A stretch of 64,000 bases of DNA from Bacteroidota bacterium (lineage in GTDB: Bacteria > Bacteroidota > Bacteroidia > Chitinophagales > Saprospiraceae), in NCBI GenBank assembly GCA_963169455.1, contig CAUJDW010000034.1, positions 1 through 64,000 of the forward strand, written 5' to 3'. Numbering within the stretch: the first letter of the stretch is position 1; each line of letters opens with the position of its first letter. Made by a program: the position numbers and the translations under genes. Below, in pieces: positions 16,666-26,789 of this stretch. Below the pieces are notes generated by a model, which saw nothing but the letters and a program-made list of their open reading frames with translations, was not told the origin of the DNA and did no database searches.

Positions 16666-16884
16666 TGCTATACGTATTTAAAACCAGAACAATATACGTG
16701 TTTTTTTGGTTCCCATCAATTATTTCCCAAACCAGCCCTCAGCCCGTAAAACACAAATACGCCGCCACGATCAGCACCATCACCAGGGCGCACACCAGGA
16801 AGATGAGCACGCTGTAGTACTGGGAGGTAACCTTTTTCCTACCCGCCAAATAGAATACCCGAACACACACAAAACCATACGGCC

Positions 16885-17346
16885 ATGAATAAGCTGATTA
16901 TTGTTTCCATCTTTCTGATCTCCTGCCTGCCCGCCTTTTCCCAATCCGTCTGGAAAGGCGGAACGCCGGGCCGGCCTACCGACTGGATGGAGCCCCGCAA
17001 CTGGAGCGATCAGCGCGTGCCGGGCTGGGAAGACGGCGTCCTGATCCCCCATCTGTGGCACAACAACTACCCCGTCATCAATACGGGCGTACCCGCCATA
17101 GCACATCTGGAAGTCGAAGGCGGCGCCCACCTGTACATCGGGCCGAAGGGGCATCTGCTGATCGACGGCGGCGCCACCACCAACTCCGGTATCCTGCTCA
17201 CCGGCCTGATCCGGAATGAGGGCGCAGTATCCATCTTCAACACGGCCCTGGCAGCGATCGACGGCCAGCCCGGAAAACTGATCAACCAAAACCAGGGCAG
17301 GTTTACCGCCACCGGAGCGGATATGGCAGCCCACATGCCCAGATGA
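16885..17346 (+). CDS. Small secreted hypothetical protein
   Basis: Signal peptide MNKLIIVSIFLISCLPAFSQ; 153 aa; VWKGGTPGRPTDWMEPRNWSDQRVP. Confidence 0.6.
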   Translation: MNKLIIVSIFLISCLPAFSQSVWKGGTPGRPTDWMEPRNWSDQRVPGWEDGVLIPHLWHNNYPVINTGVPAIAHLEVEGGAHLYIGPKGHLLIDGGATTNSGILLTGLIRNEGAVSIFNTALAAIDGQPGKLINQNQGRFTATGADMAAHMPR

Positions 17347-17511
17347 GGCCTCCCCTCCGATAAACACAGCACGGCCTACGCCCCCTTCCCGGTGAAAAAA
17401 CCGGGCGGGGGCGTTACATTGTAATTTTTTCCCTTATTTTCAGGTTCGGAAAGTTCCGCTTTACAGGCAGGCCAGCCTGCCTTTTCCCCTTTCCGACCCA
17501 AACCCAATACC

Positions 17512-20500
17512 ATGAGAAAGCCGTTCGTTTTGCTTATCACCTCCCTGGCTGCCACTATCACCCTCGCCCAGAAAGCAGAACTCGTCATCCCTATCGGGCA
17601 TTCCGTAGAAGTCTCCTCGGTAGCCTATTCGCCCGATGGGCGGTACGTGCTCACCGGCGGCCTGGACAATACGGCCAGGCTGTGGGCAGCCCGGAGCGGG
17701 CAACTGATCAAAGTGCTCAAAGGCCATGAGAACCCGCTGGCCGAGGCGGCCTTCTCGCCCGACGGGCAACGGATGCTGACTCTTGAAAAAGGCGCCGGCG
17801 TAGCCCTCAGGCTCTGGGACAAAGAGGGCAACCTCCTGGCCACGCTGGACGACGACACCGCTCCTATCACCGCCGCCATTTTCACCCCCGACAACCGGCA
17901 CATCCTGGCCGGGTATCAGAACGGGGAAGTAAAGCTGCTCAGCATGGAGGAAGCCGGATTCCCGGCCAAGCGCATCTACCCCGGAGCCAGCCGGGCCATT
18001 ACGGCCCTGGCCATGGACTCCGGCGGGCGGGTGCTGGCGGCGGGCAAAGACCGCACGGCGCGGCTTTATCAGGCCGATGGCAAACTGCTCTTCCCGCTCA
18101 CAGGGCATAGCGGGGCCATCAATACGGCCGCATTCTCCCCCGATGGCAGCCGCATCGCCACCGGTTGCGATGGCGAACAGCTCATCCTGTGGGGAAAGCG
18201 GGGCGAAAAATTGTCAACGATCAGCCGCCACAAGGACAAAATCACCAGCGCCGCCTTTTCACCCGACGGCCGGTATCTGGCCACCGCCAGCGAAGACGGA
18301 ACCATTTTCATCTGGAATGAGGCGGCGAAAAGCCAGGCCAGGGCGCAGCCCTTCGGCTTCGGCGTCAACGATATCGCCTGGTCGCCGGACAGCCGCTTCC
18401 TGCTGGCCGGGGGAGACAATAAAGATGCCGTGCTGCTCGGCCTGGACGGAGCCATCGTCCAGCGCTACACCGGCCATTCCAGTGCGGTGCGTTCGGTAGC
18501 CTTTTCACCCGGCGGGCAGTTCCTGCTCACCGGGGGCAACGCCCAGCACTGCCGGGTATGGCTCACCGATGTCCGAAACGTCCTCTCTTTTCCGCTTACC
18601 AGCGATTACAACGCCCCGGCAGTGCTTTCACCCGACGGAAAGTCTGTCTTTATCGCCGACGAAAGCAAAACGGCCAGGTTGTACAGCCTGTCCGGAGAAC
18701 CGCCGAAAGAATTCCGGCGCAGCACCGACGGCAGCGCCTCCTGTGTGGCATTTGCCCCCAACGGCCAATACCTTGCCCTTGGCGATTTTGCCGGCCAGGT
18801 TACGATCTGGACGGCCGATGGCGCAGCGGCCGGCAGGCCGGTACAGGCACAACAGAGAGCCGTGTCCTGCCTCTGCTTCACCCCCGACGGGCAGGCCTTC
18901 TTCAGCGGGCAGGCGGGCGCAGGCGGGCAGGGTGCTGCCGAATTCGCCCAGGGCAGCCAGAAAATCGACCTCAGCCTGATGGACGGCGGCAAGCAGCCCA
19001 TCTCCATGCGCCATGTCAGCGAGCAGAACCTCATCAGGAATTTCGGCGCCCAAAGCCAGCTCGCGGCCTGCTCGCCCGACGGGCAGTTCGTCATTACCGA
19101 TGACGACGGGGCCCTGGCGCTGTGGAGTTCAGGCGGCGATCTCATCCGGAAATGGGAACATGGCGTTCTCGATGCCGGGATCAGCGCCCTGGCTTTTTCT
19201 CCCGACAGCAAAAAAATACTGGCCGGCTACCAGGACAACCTCGCCAGGCTGTGGAGCACCGACGGCGCCCTGTTGCAAACCTTCACGGGGCACGAAGGGC
19301 AGCCCCTGGCCGCCGCCTTCTCGCCGGATGGGGCTTATGTCCTCACCGGCAGCGACGACAATACGGCCAGGGTCTGGGAAACGGCCAGCGGCAGGCAGGT
19401 GGTGGAACTGATCGCACTGGATGAAAATGACTGGGTGGCCATAACTCCGGGCGGTTGCTTCGACGCCTCGCCCGGCGCCATGGAAAACATGTATTTCGCA
19501 AGCGGGCTGGAAATCATCGCCCTGGAACAGCTCAAGGGGCGCTACTACAAACCCGGGCTGGTGCAGAAACTCCTGGGCCCGGATCGGGAAGCCGTCAGCT
19601 GCGCCGAAGCCTTCGACACGGTCAGCCTGTTTCCCGAAGCCTCGCTAGAACTGACCGGCGATCAGCTTTCCATCAGCCTCGCCCCCCGGAACGGCGGCAT
19701 CGGGCAGGTATCCGTTTTCGTCAACCGGCGGGAAGCCGTTGCCGACGCCAACCCCGGCCGGCAGGCGGCCCTTACCGTCGATTTGGCTCCCTTCGCGGGG
19801 TATTGCCTGCCCGGCAGGCCCGACACGGTGTCCGTCGTCACCCGCAACGCAGGAGGCTGGCTGGCCAGCCAGCCCTACAGCCTTCCCTGGGAACCCGCCA
19901 ATTATGTCGGCGGGCGCGGCGAAGCGGGCAACGAATCCGGCGCGCAGGCCTTCGTCACAGCGCAAGACCCCGACATCTATATCCTCTGCATCGGCACTTC
20001 CCGATACGAGGGCCAGGGCCTGGCGCTCAAATACCCCGACAAAGACGCTCAGTATATGAAGCAGGCCCTGGAAGCAGTCGGCGACCGCCTCTTCGGCGCT
20101 ACCGGCACGGTAAAGGCCTTCCTGCTCAATACAGACCCCGCCGTGGCGGATAAAACGCCCTCCAGGGACAATATCCGGGCCGCCATCCGGGAAATTGCCC
20201 GGCAGGCCAAAGCGGAGGATGTCCTCGTACTTTACTTCTCCGGCCATGGCGTCGCTTTCGGCGCCGGTGAAGAGGCCTCCTTTTACTACCTGACCAAAGA
20301 CGTAGTAACCATGGACCTGAGCGACCCCATCACCCGGAGCAGCTACGCCGTTTCCACCGACACCCTTACCGAATGGGTCAAGGCGGTCAAGGCCCTCAAA
20401 CAGGTTATCATCTTCGACGCCTGCCATTCCGGCAAAGCGGTGGAAGAAATCTCCAGCGGCAAAAAATCCCTCAATACCGACCAGATACTCGCCCTCGACC

Positions 20501-21153
20501 GCATGAAAGACCGCACCGGCACCTACGTCCTCTCGGGCAGTGCAGCCGATAAAGTGAGTTACGAAGCCAGCCAGTACGGCCAGGGGCTGCTCACCTACAG
20601 CCTGCTGCAAGGCATGAACGGAATGGCTCTGCGCGATAAAAAGTACGTGGATGTCGTCACCCTCTTCCAATATGCCATCGACCAGGTGCCCAAGCTGGCG
20701 GAGGACATCGGCGGCATCCAGAAGCCGGAAATGGCCTCCCCAAAAGGCGGCGCCAGCTTCGATATCGGTTTGTTCGATGACAGCGTGAAAATTCCGGTGA
20801 CGGCCAAAAAGCCGGTCTTTATCCGCAGCAACTTCCTCAATTTAGCCACCTTCCGGGACGACCTGGAACTGGCCGAAAAGGTGTCTTCCCACTTCGAGGA
20901 TATCTCCTCCCGTGGCGCAGATGCCAGCCTGATCTACCTCGATGTGTCCAGATTCAAAAAGGGTTATATACTCACTGGTGGATACGGAACCGCAGGAAAT
21001 ACCATTAAATTGGAAGGCCGGGTGTCCAAAGGCGATGAATTGATCGGGCCCTTCACTGCCCAGGGAAATATAAATGATATGGATGCCCTGGCTCAACTGA
21101 TCATGGGGGAAGCCATCAAAGTGATCAACGGGCAGGGGCAGGCCGGCCGGTAG
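17512..21153 (+). CDS. Exported WD40-repeat protein with C-terminal caspase-like (peptidase C14) domain
   Basis: 1213 aa; signal peptide MRKPFVLLITSLAATITLAQ; many WD40 units (VAYSPDGRYVLTGGLDNTARLW...); caspase dyad motifs VLYFSGHG (His codon 20245-20247) and IIFDACHSG (Cys codon 20422-20424). Confidence 0.92.
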   Translation: MRKPFVLLITSLAATITLAQKAELVIPIGHSVEVSSVAYSPDGRYVLTGGLDNTARLWAARSGQLIKVLKGHENPLAEAAFSPDGQRMLTLEKGAGVALRLWDKEGNLLATLDDDTAPITAAIFTPDNRHILAGYQNGEVKLLSMEEAGFPAKRIYPGASRAITALAMDSGGRVLAAGKDRTARLYQADGKLLFPLTGHSGAINTAAFSPDGSRIATGCDGEQLILWGKRGEKLSTISRHKDKITSAAFSPDGRYLATASEDGTIFIWNEAAKSQARAQPFGFGVNDIAWSPDSRFLLAGGDNKDAVLLGLDGAIVQRYTGHSSAVRSVAFSPGGQFLLTGGNAQHCRVWLTDVRNVLSFPLTSDYNAPAVLSPDGKSVFIADESKTARLYSLSGEPPKEFRRSTDGSASCVAFAPNGQYLALGDFAGQVTIWTADGAAAGRPVQAQQRAVSCLCFTPDGQAFFSGQAGAGGQGAAEFAQGSQKIDLSLMDGGKQPISMRHVSEQNLIRNFGAQSQLAACSPDGQFVITDDDGALALWSSGGDLIRKWEHGVLDAGISALAFSPDSKKILAGYQDNLARLWSTDGALLQTFTGHEGQPLAAAFSPDGAYVLTGSDDNTARVWETASGRQVVELIALDENDWVAITPGGCFDASPGAMENMYFASGLEIIALEQLKGRYYKPGLVQKLLGPDREAVSCAEAFDTVSLFPEASLELTGDQLSISLAPRNGGIGQVSVFVNRREAVADANPGRQAALTVDLAPFAGYCLPGRPDTVSVVTRNAGGWLASQPYSLPWEPANYVGGRGEAGNESGAQAFVTAQDPDIYILCIGTSRYEGQGLALKYPDKDAQYMKQALEAVGDRLFGATGTVKAFLLNTDPAVADKTPSRDNIRAAIREIARQAKAEDVLVLYFSGHGVAFGAGEEASFYYLTKDVVTMDLSDPITRSSYAVSTDTLTEWVKAVKALKQVIIFDACHSGKAVEEISSGKKSLNTDQILALDRMKDRTGTYVLSGSAADKVSYEASQYGQGLLTYSLLQGMNGMALRDKKYVDVVTLFQYAIDQVPKLAEDIGGIQKPEMASPKGGASFDIGLFDDSVKIPVTAKKPVFIRSNFLNLATFRDDLELAEKVSSHFEDISSRGADASLIYLDVSRFKKGYILTGGYGTAGNTIKLEGRVSKGDELIGPFTAQGNINDMDALAQLIMGEAIKVINGQGQAGR

Positions 21154-21204
21154 GGCTTTGACAGGGCGAGGGTAAAGGTGAAAGGTGAAAGGGTGAAGAC
21201 TATT

Positions 21205-21770
21205 CAAATAACTGTGTCGACACCCGAGTAAAAGCCTGGTTATCAGGGAAACCTGAAACCTGGAACCTGGAACCTGAAACCTGGAACCTGTAACCTGAAA
21301 CCTGAAACCTGGAACCTGGAACCTGAAACCTGGAACCTGTAACACCCAATGGAGACTGGGAGGCAGGGAGAGGGGGAGACGAGCCTGCGGCAACCCCTGA
21401 AACCTGTTAGGGATTCCATCGCTTACAGCGATGGAATCCCTAAAATCGCCGTTTTGCGCTCCGGAGCCAGGGGGAAGCCCCGGCAGCTTCGGGGGCGCCG
21501 CCTTCAGTGGGTGCAAAGCCCTGAGAAGCCTCCTTTGCCTTACGCGAAAGGGCCGTTACAGGTTTCAGGGGTTGCCGCAGGCTCACCTCGTCTCCCCCTC
21601 TCCCGGCCTCCCAGTCTCCATTGGGTGTTTCAGGTTGCAGGTTGCAGGTTGCAGGTTTCAGGTTTCAGGTTGCAGGTTGCAGGTTGCAGGTTTCAGGTTG
21701 CAGGTTGCAGGGGTTGCCGCAGGCTCACCTCGTCTCCCCCTCTCCCCGTCTCCCAGTCTCCCTATATTTC
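21205..21770. repeat. Dispersed composite repeat, copy B: expanded AACCTG(G/A/T) heptamers, ~70-bp inverted repeat arms (about 21340-21406 / 21556-21630), CAGGTT(G/T) heptamers and a third arm
   Basis: Direct reading; arms are near-perfect reverse complements; same modules as 5598-5750. Confidence 0.9.
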
Positions 21771-22057
21771 CATGCACGGGGCCGGGAACGGAGGCGCCCC
21801 TTTTTGCGTTGTACTGCCGTCCGGTTATTCATGCCGGGAAATAAGCGTAACTTTGCGTCTCGCATGTTTGTAAAAGAACCGCAGAGCTTGCCCGGCTCCG
21901 GAGGAGACGGGACGCAGAGGGCGCAGAGGTTTTTCGCAGGAGAAGCTCCTTGTACATGTCCTTCTTTGCGTTCTGCTCTGCGTCTCCGCGTCTTTGCGGT
22001 TCCCCAAAAAACGCGAGGGCTTTGCGCTTCCATTTTAGGCCATAAAAAAAACGAGAT

Positions 22058-23011
22058 TTGGAAAAGGGAACGGTCATTAAATCCACGGGCAGTTGGTATC
22101 AGGTGAGGCTGGAGGGCGGCCGGGTGGCCAACAGCCGCATCGTAGGGAAGTTTCGCCTCGACGGCATGCGCATCACCAACCCGGTGGCGGTGGGGGATGA
22201 AGTGGAAGTGGAAATCGACGAAAAGGAGGAAACGGGCACGATCAGGAACATCCTGCCGCGCCGCAACTACGTCGTGCGGCAATCTCCGCGCCGCAAGCAC
22301 GACCTGCACCTGCTGGCCAGCAATGTCGACCAGGCCATGGTCATCGTCACCATCATCGAACCGAACCTCAAGCAGGGCTTCATCGACCGCTTCCTGCTGA
22401 TGACGGAGCCTTACGAGATACCCACGGTCATCGTTTTCAACAAGGCCGACCTGTACGGGGCGGAAGAGCTGTCGGTTTTCGAATATCTCGAAGCGATTTA
22501 CCAGAATATCGGTTACACCGTTCTGCTGGTTTCCGCCACCCAGGGAAGAGGGCTGGCCGAATTGCAGGAGTTGCTCCGCGACAAGGCCACGCTCATCGCG
22601 GGGCAGTCGGGCGTGGGCAAATCCACCCTGGTCAACGCCATTCAGCCCCAGCTCGAACTGCGCACCGCCGAGCTGAGCGACTACTCCGGCAAGGGCCAGC
22701 ACACCACGACTTTCGCCGAGATGCACCCCCTCGATTTCGGAGGGGCCATCATAGATACGCCGGGTATCAAGACCCTGTCGTTCAACCACCTGGAGCCTAT
22801 GGACGTCGCCCACAACTTCCGCGAATTTTTCGAACGCTCGGAAGGCTGCAGGTTCGGCGGCAAATGCCTGCACCGCAACGAGCCGGGCTGCGCCGTGAAG
22901 AAAGCTATCGAAGCCGGGGAGGTCAGCGAACTGCGCTATATGAACTACCTGGCGCTGCTGGAAGAAATTGAGGATCAGAATTACTGGGAAAGGCTCAGCG
23001 AGGAGTATTGA
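22058..23011 (+). CDS. rsgA: Ribosome small subunit-dependent GTPase RsgA
   Basis: 317 aa; VFNKADLY, GQSGVGKSTLVNAI, DTPGIKTL, C-terminal Cys/His zinc motif CRFGGKCLHRNEPGC. Confidence 0.95.
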   Translation: MEKGTVIKSTGSWYQVRLEGGRVANSRIVGKFRLDGMRITNPVAVGDEVEVEIDEKEETGTIRNILPRRNYVVRQSPRRKHDLHLLASNVDQAMVIVTIIEPNLKQGFIDRFLLMTEPYEIPTVIVFNKADLYGAEELSVFEYLEAIYQNIGYTVLLVSATQGRGLAELQELLRDKATLIAGQSGVGKSTLVNAIQPQLELRTAELSDYSGKGQHTTTFAEMHPLDFGGAIIDTPGIKTLSFNHLEPMDVAHNFREFFERSEGCRFGGKCLHRNEPGCAVKKAIEAGEVSELRYMNYLALLEEIEDQNYWERLSEEY

Positions 23012-23096
23012 GAAAAAACCGCCAAACAAAAAGGGCCACGCCTTGGCGGAGCCCCTCTCCAACATTGGTTTAAAAAACGAAATCTCTTATCAGGCA

Positions 23097-23128
23097 GGGG
23101 CGGAGCTGACTGAGTTCAGCTCCGCCCC
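23097..23128. terminator. Hairpin between convergent rsgA and bamA (possible bidirectional terminator)
   Basis: Perfect 13-bp stem GGGGCGGAGCTGA-CTGAGT-TCAGCTCCGCCCC; no strong poly-U. Confidence 0.4.
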
Positions 23129-23135
23129 GTCCGGC

Positions 23136-25670
23136 TTATTCCGGCTCGAAGCCGAGCACGATGTTGAAGTCGCCCAGCGCCTTCAGCGATCGGTCGGCGC
23201 CCGTTTTGTCGAAGCCAATGCCGTAGTCGAAGCCGAGCACCCCAAACATGGGCAGGAAAACACGCAGGCCCATGCCCACCGAGCGCTTCACGTCAAAGGG
23301 GTTGAAATCGCGAAACTCCCGCCAGGAATTGCCGCCCTGTGCAAAAGCCAGCACGTAAATGGTGGAGCTGGGGTTGAGCGACAACGGGTAGCGGAGTTCG
23401 AGCGTGAATTTGTCAAACAGGGGTGTGGCCGAGGTGCCGCCGGAAGGATCGACATTGGCTTCCAGCTCGTTGATCTCGTAACCCCGCAGCGAGATGATAT
23501 CCACCCCCGCGAAGCCGAACTGCTGGTTGTTGATGCCGTCGCCGCCGAGCTGGAAGCGCTCGAAGGGCGAGGAGCCGATTTCGCGGTTGTAGAAGCCGAG
23601 CAGGCCGATCTTGGCCTGGGCCTTGAGGATGAGCTTGCCGACGATGGGCGTGTACCACTCGGCGTCGAAGCGCCACTTGTGGTATTCCAGGTAGCGGAAG
23701 CGCTCTTCCGCCGGCTCGCTGGTATAATCCCTGTCCGGGTTGAAAAGGGAATAGGGCGGGGTCACCTGTACGGAAAGGGAGATGCGCGAGCCATCCTGCG
23801 GGAAGATCGGGTCGTTGACGGTGGAGCGGGCGATCGTCTGCCTGATGCTGAAGTTGTTGTAATTGCCTTCCCGGACGATCTCGCCTTCATCCGAACGGAA
23901 CAGGCCTCGCACCCAGTTGTCCAGCGTCAGGGTCTGTATGTTCAGGGCCGTGCTGATCACGAAGTTGTCATCCGGCCACTTCAGGCGCGTGCCCAGGCTG
24001 ATGGAAGCCTGTTTGATATTGAAACTCTGGTAGGTATCCGTGCCGCGGCGGCCGAAGGCGAAGCGGTTGAAGAAGCCCGCCGCCGTGAAGGAGGTCGGTT
24101 TCTTGCCGCCTAGCCAGGGCTCCGTGAACGAGACGTTATAGGACTGGTAGAAGTCGCCGTTGGTCTGCGCGCGCAGGGAAAGGCGCTGGCCGTCGCCCTG
24201 GGGCAGGGGGCGCCAGGCTTCCTTGTTGAAGATGTTGCGCAGAGAGAAGTTGTTGAAAGAAACGCCCAGGGTGCCGATCACGCGCTGCACGCCGCCCCAG
24301 CCGGCCGAGAGTTCCAGCTGGTCGGAGGGTTTTTCCTCAACGGCGTACTCGATATCCACCGTGCCGCGCTGGGGGTTGACGGGGGTGTTGATGCCGAGGG
24401 CTTCGGGGTTGAAGTAGCCGAGGTTGATGATCTCGCGCTGGGAGCGGATGATGTCGGAGCGGCTGAATTTCTGCCCCGGGCGGGTGCGCAATTCCCGGCG
24501 GATGACGTGCTCGTGGGTGCGGTCGTTGCCTTTGATGACCACCTTGTCGATCGTGGCCTGCGGGCCCTCGAAGATGCGGATTTCCAGGTCGATCGAATCC
24601 CCTTCAACCGCCACTTCGATGGGGTCGACCTGGAAGAACAGGTAGCCGTTGTCCATGTACAGGGTGCTGACGTCGCGGCCGTCCTGGCTGAAGCGCAGGC
24701 GGGTGTCCAGCAGTTCCTGGTTGTAAATCTCTCCTTTTTCGATGCCGAGCACATCGGCAAGCACCTGGGTTTCGTAGATGGAATTGCCCTTCCAGCTGAT
24801 GTCGCGGAAGTAGTACCGGTTGCCTTCGTCGATCTTGAGTTTGACCATCAGCTCGCCGTCCTCGTTGCGCCACAGGCTGTCGTAGAGTATCCGGGCGTCG
24901 CGGAAACCCTGGGTATTGTAGTAGGCGATCAGCTTCTCCTTGTCGGCTTCGTAATCCTTTTTAATGAACTTGGAGGAGGCGAAGATGCGGCCTTTCTCCT
25001 TGGTTTCCTTGAGTTGTTTGCGCAGCTTCCGGTCTTTGACCTCGGCATTGCCGTCGAAATCGATCTTGTCGATCTTGATGCGCGGCCCGCGGCTGAGGTT
25101 GAAGACGAGGCCCACGGAGTTGGCCCGGCTCGAGTCCGGCGCTTCAGAAACGGTGCAGCGGGCGTCGAGAAAGCCCTTGCCGATGAAAAACTGTTCGATG
25201 GCCTTGCTGGCGTTGACCTTGACGTTTTCCGTGACGATGCCCCCCTTCAGCAGGTGTTTGTCCACCTCCTCGTTGAGGTCGTCGTGGTAGCCTTTTTTGA
25301 CTCCCTGGTAAGAATACCTGCTCAGCCTGGGCCGTTCCTGCACGCGGATTTCCAGAAAGACGATATCGCCGATGCTTTTTTCCTTCACCACCTGCACGTC
25401 GGTAAAGAGGCGAAGTTTCCACAAAGCTTTGATGGCCTTTTGAATGTCGGGGCCCGGAATGCGGATTTTATTGCCCACCTGCAGCCCCGAGATGCTGATG
25501 ATGGCGTTCTCATCGCTGTAACTGGCCCCGACGACCTTGACGCCGCCGATCTCGTAATCACGTGGATTGTCGTAGTTCGTTACGGGAAGGGTGTCGGAAG
25601 CCGTTTGGGCAGTCGTATAATGAGGCGCCAGTATGCTGCCAAGAGTGATCAAGGCGATTAAGATTCTCAT
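23136..25670 (-). CDS. bamA: Outer membrane protein assembly factor BamA (Omp85)
   Basis: ORF to 25733; start at MRILIALITLGSIL; POTRA-like repeats and C-terminal Omp85 barrel (ALRYPLSLNPSSTIYVLAFAQGGNSW..GMGLRVFLPMFGVLGFDYGIGFD). Confidence 0.93.
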   Translation of the reverse strand: MRILIALITLGSILAPHYTTAQTASDTLPVTNYDNPRDYEIGGVKVVGASYSDENAIISISGLQVGNKIRIPGPDIQKAIKALWKLRLFTDVQVVKEKSIGDIVFLEIRVQERPRLSRYSYQGVKKGYHDDLNEEVDKHLLKGGIVTENVKVNASKAIEQFFIGKGFLDARCTVSEAPDSSRANSVGLVFNLSRGPRIKIDKIDFDGNAEVKDRKLRKQLKETKEKGRIFASSKFIKKDYEADKEKLIAYYNTQGFRDARILYDSLWRNEDGELMVKLKIDEGNRYYFRDISWKGNSIYETQVLADVLGIEKGEIYNQELLDTRLRFSQDGRDVSTLYMDNGYLFFQVDPIEVAVEGDSIDLEIRIFEGPQATIDKVVIKGNDRTHEHVIRRELRTRPGQKFSRSDIIRSQREIINLGYFNPEALGINTPVNPQRGTVDIEYAVEEKPSDQLELSAGWGGVQRVIGTLGVSFNNFSLRNIFNKEAWRPLPQGDGQRLSLRAQTNGDFYQSYNVSFTEPWLGGKKPTSFTAAGFFNRFAFGRRGTDTYQSFNIKQASISLGTRLKWPDDNFVISTALNIQTLTLDNWVRGLFRSDEGEIVREGNYNNFSIRQTIARSTVNDPIFPQDGSRISLSVQVTPPYSLFNPDRDYTSEPAEERFRYLEYHKWRFDAEWYTPIVGKLILKAQAKIGLLGFYNREIGSSPFERFQLGGDGINNQQFGFAGVDIISLRGYEINELEANVDPSGGTSATPLFDKFTLELRYPLSLNPSSTIYVLAFAQGGNSWREFRDFNPFDVKRSVGMGLRVFLPMFGVLGFDYGIGFDKTGADRSLKALGDFNIVLGFEPE

Positions 25671-25797
25671 TCCTGTTCTCAAGTTATCTCGTTGGATGCG
25701 CAAAAATAAGCGTTCGCCCTTGCATAACCGCAAAAAAGGAGGGCCTGATTATTTTTTACCCCAAAAAGAGGCGCGAAGCCGGCGAGGGGTTGTATGC

Positions 25798-26544
25798 CTA
25801 CTGTACCAATTGTTCGCTGATTTTGCCGAACCGCCTTTCGCGCTGCTGAAAGTCGATGATGGCCTGATAGAGGTGTTCTTTGCGGAAGTCGGGCCAGAAC
25901 ACGGGGGTGAAATAGAGTTCCGAATAAGCGATCTGCCAGAGCAGGAAATTACTGATGCGGTTTTCACCGCTGGTGCGGATGAGCAGTTCCGGGTCGGGAA
26001 TGCCGCCGGTAGTCAGGGCATCCGAAAACATTTGCTCGCTGATCTCCTCCGGCCTGATCTCGCCGGCGAGCACCTGGCGGGCCAGGCTCCGGCTGGCCTC
26101 CACCACTTCCCAGCGGGAGCTGTAGTTGAGGGCCAGCACCAGGGTCATCCTGGAGTTGTTTTTCGTCCTTTCGATGCCCTGCAGCAGGGCCTGGTAAGTC
26201 CGCTCCGGCAGATTCCGGATATCGCCGATAGCCTGGAGGCGGATATCGTTTTTATTGAGGGTTTCTACTTCCTTGTGCAGGGTTTCCACCAGCAGCCGCA
26301 TCAGGGCGTTCACTTCCAGCTTGGGGCGGTTCCAGTTTTCGGTGGAAAAAGCATAGAGGGTGAGAAATTCCACCCCCAGCTCGGCTGCGGCTTCCGTGGC
26401 CTCCCGCACGGCGATCACGCCGTTGCGGTGCCCGAATACCCGGGGTTTGCCGTGTTGTTTGGCCCAGCGGCCGTTGCCGTCCATGATGATGGCAATGTGG
26501 CGGGGCAGCTTCTCTATGTTGATCTGAGACTTTAAATCCATCAT
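25798..26544 (-). CDS. uppS: Isoprenyl transferase (undecaprenyl diphosphate synthase)
   Basis: 248 aa; LPRHIAIIMDGNGRWAKQHGKPRVFGHRNGV, TLYAFSTENWNRP, DPELLIRTSGENRISNFLLWQIAYSELYF. Confidence 0.96.
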   Translation of the reverse strand: MMDLKSQINIEKLPRHIAIIMDGNGRWAKQHGKPRVFGHRNGVIAVREATEAAAELGVEFLTLYAFSTENWNRPKLEVNALMRLLVETLHKEVETLNKNDIRLQAIGDIRNLPERTYQALLQGIERTKNNSRMTLVLALNYSSRWEVVEASRSLARQVLAGEIRPEEISEQMFSDALTTGGIPDPELLIRTSGENRISNFLLWQIAYSELYFTPVFWPDFRKEHLYQAIIDFQQRERRFGKISEQLVQ

Positions 26545-26789
26545 TGGCGCTTAAATCATTTCTAGGGTGTGGTGTTTTCCTGCAAACCTGGCCGGAGTCA
26601 CATGGCGGCCCGGGGAGGGAAATGCTTCCGGAAAATTCATCCAAAGGTAAGAAACTGTCGGCATTTTTATGGGGCCTGCTTTACAATAGCTTTCCATGCC
26701 GCGATAAATAACGAATAATCTCCGGATTGATTATCTGCTGAATCCATTGTATTTTACGCGCCATTTCTCATAACATCAGGATCAGAGGC

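Noticed and set aside
16780-17367. 195-aa minus ORF over the small secreted protein
   Set aside because: The plus-strand ORF has a signal peptide and coherent sequence; this one is probably antisense noise.
21725-23065. 446-aa minus ORF over rsgA
   Set aside because: Antisense to the clear rsgA CDS and running through repeats; a GC-rich shadow ORF.
22968-25661. Long plus ORFs (22968-24113, 24507-25661) over bamA
   Set aside because: Antisense shadow ORFs of bamA with no recognisable domains.
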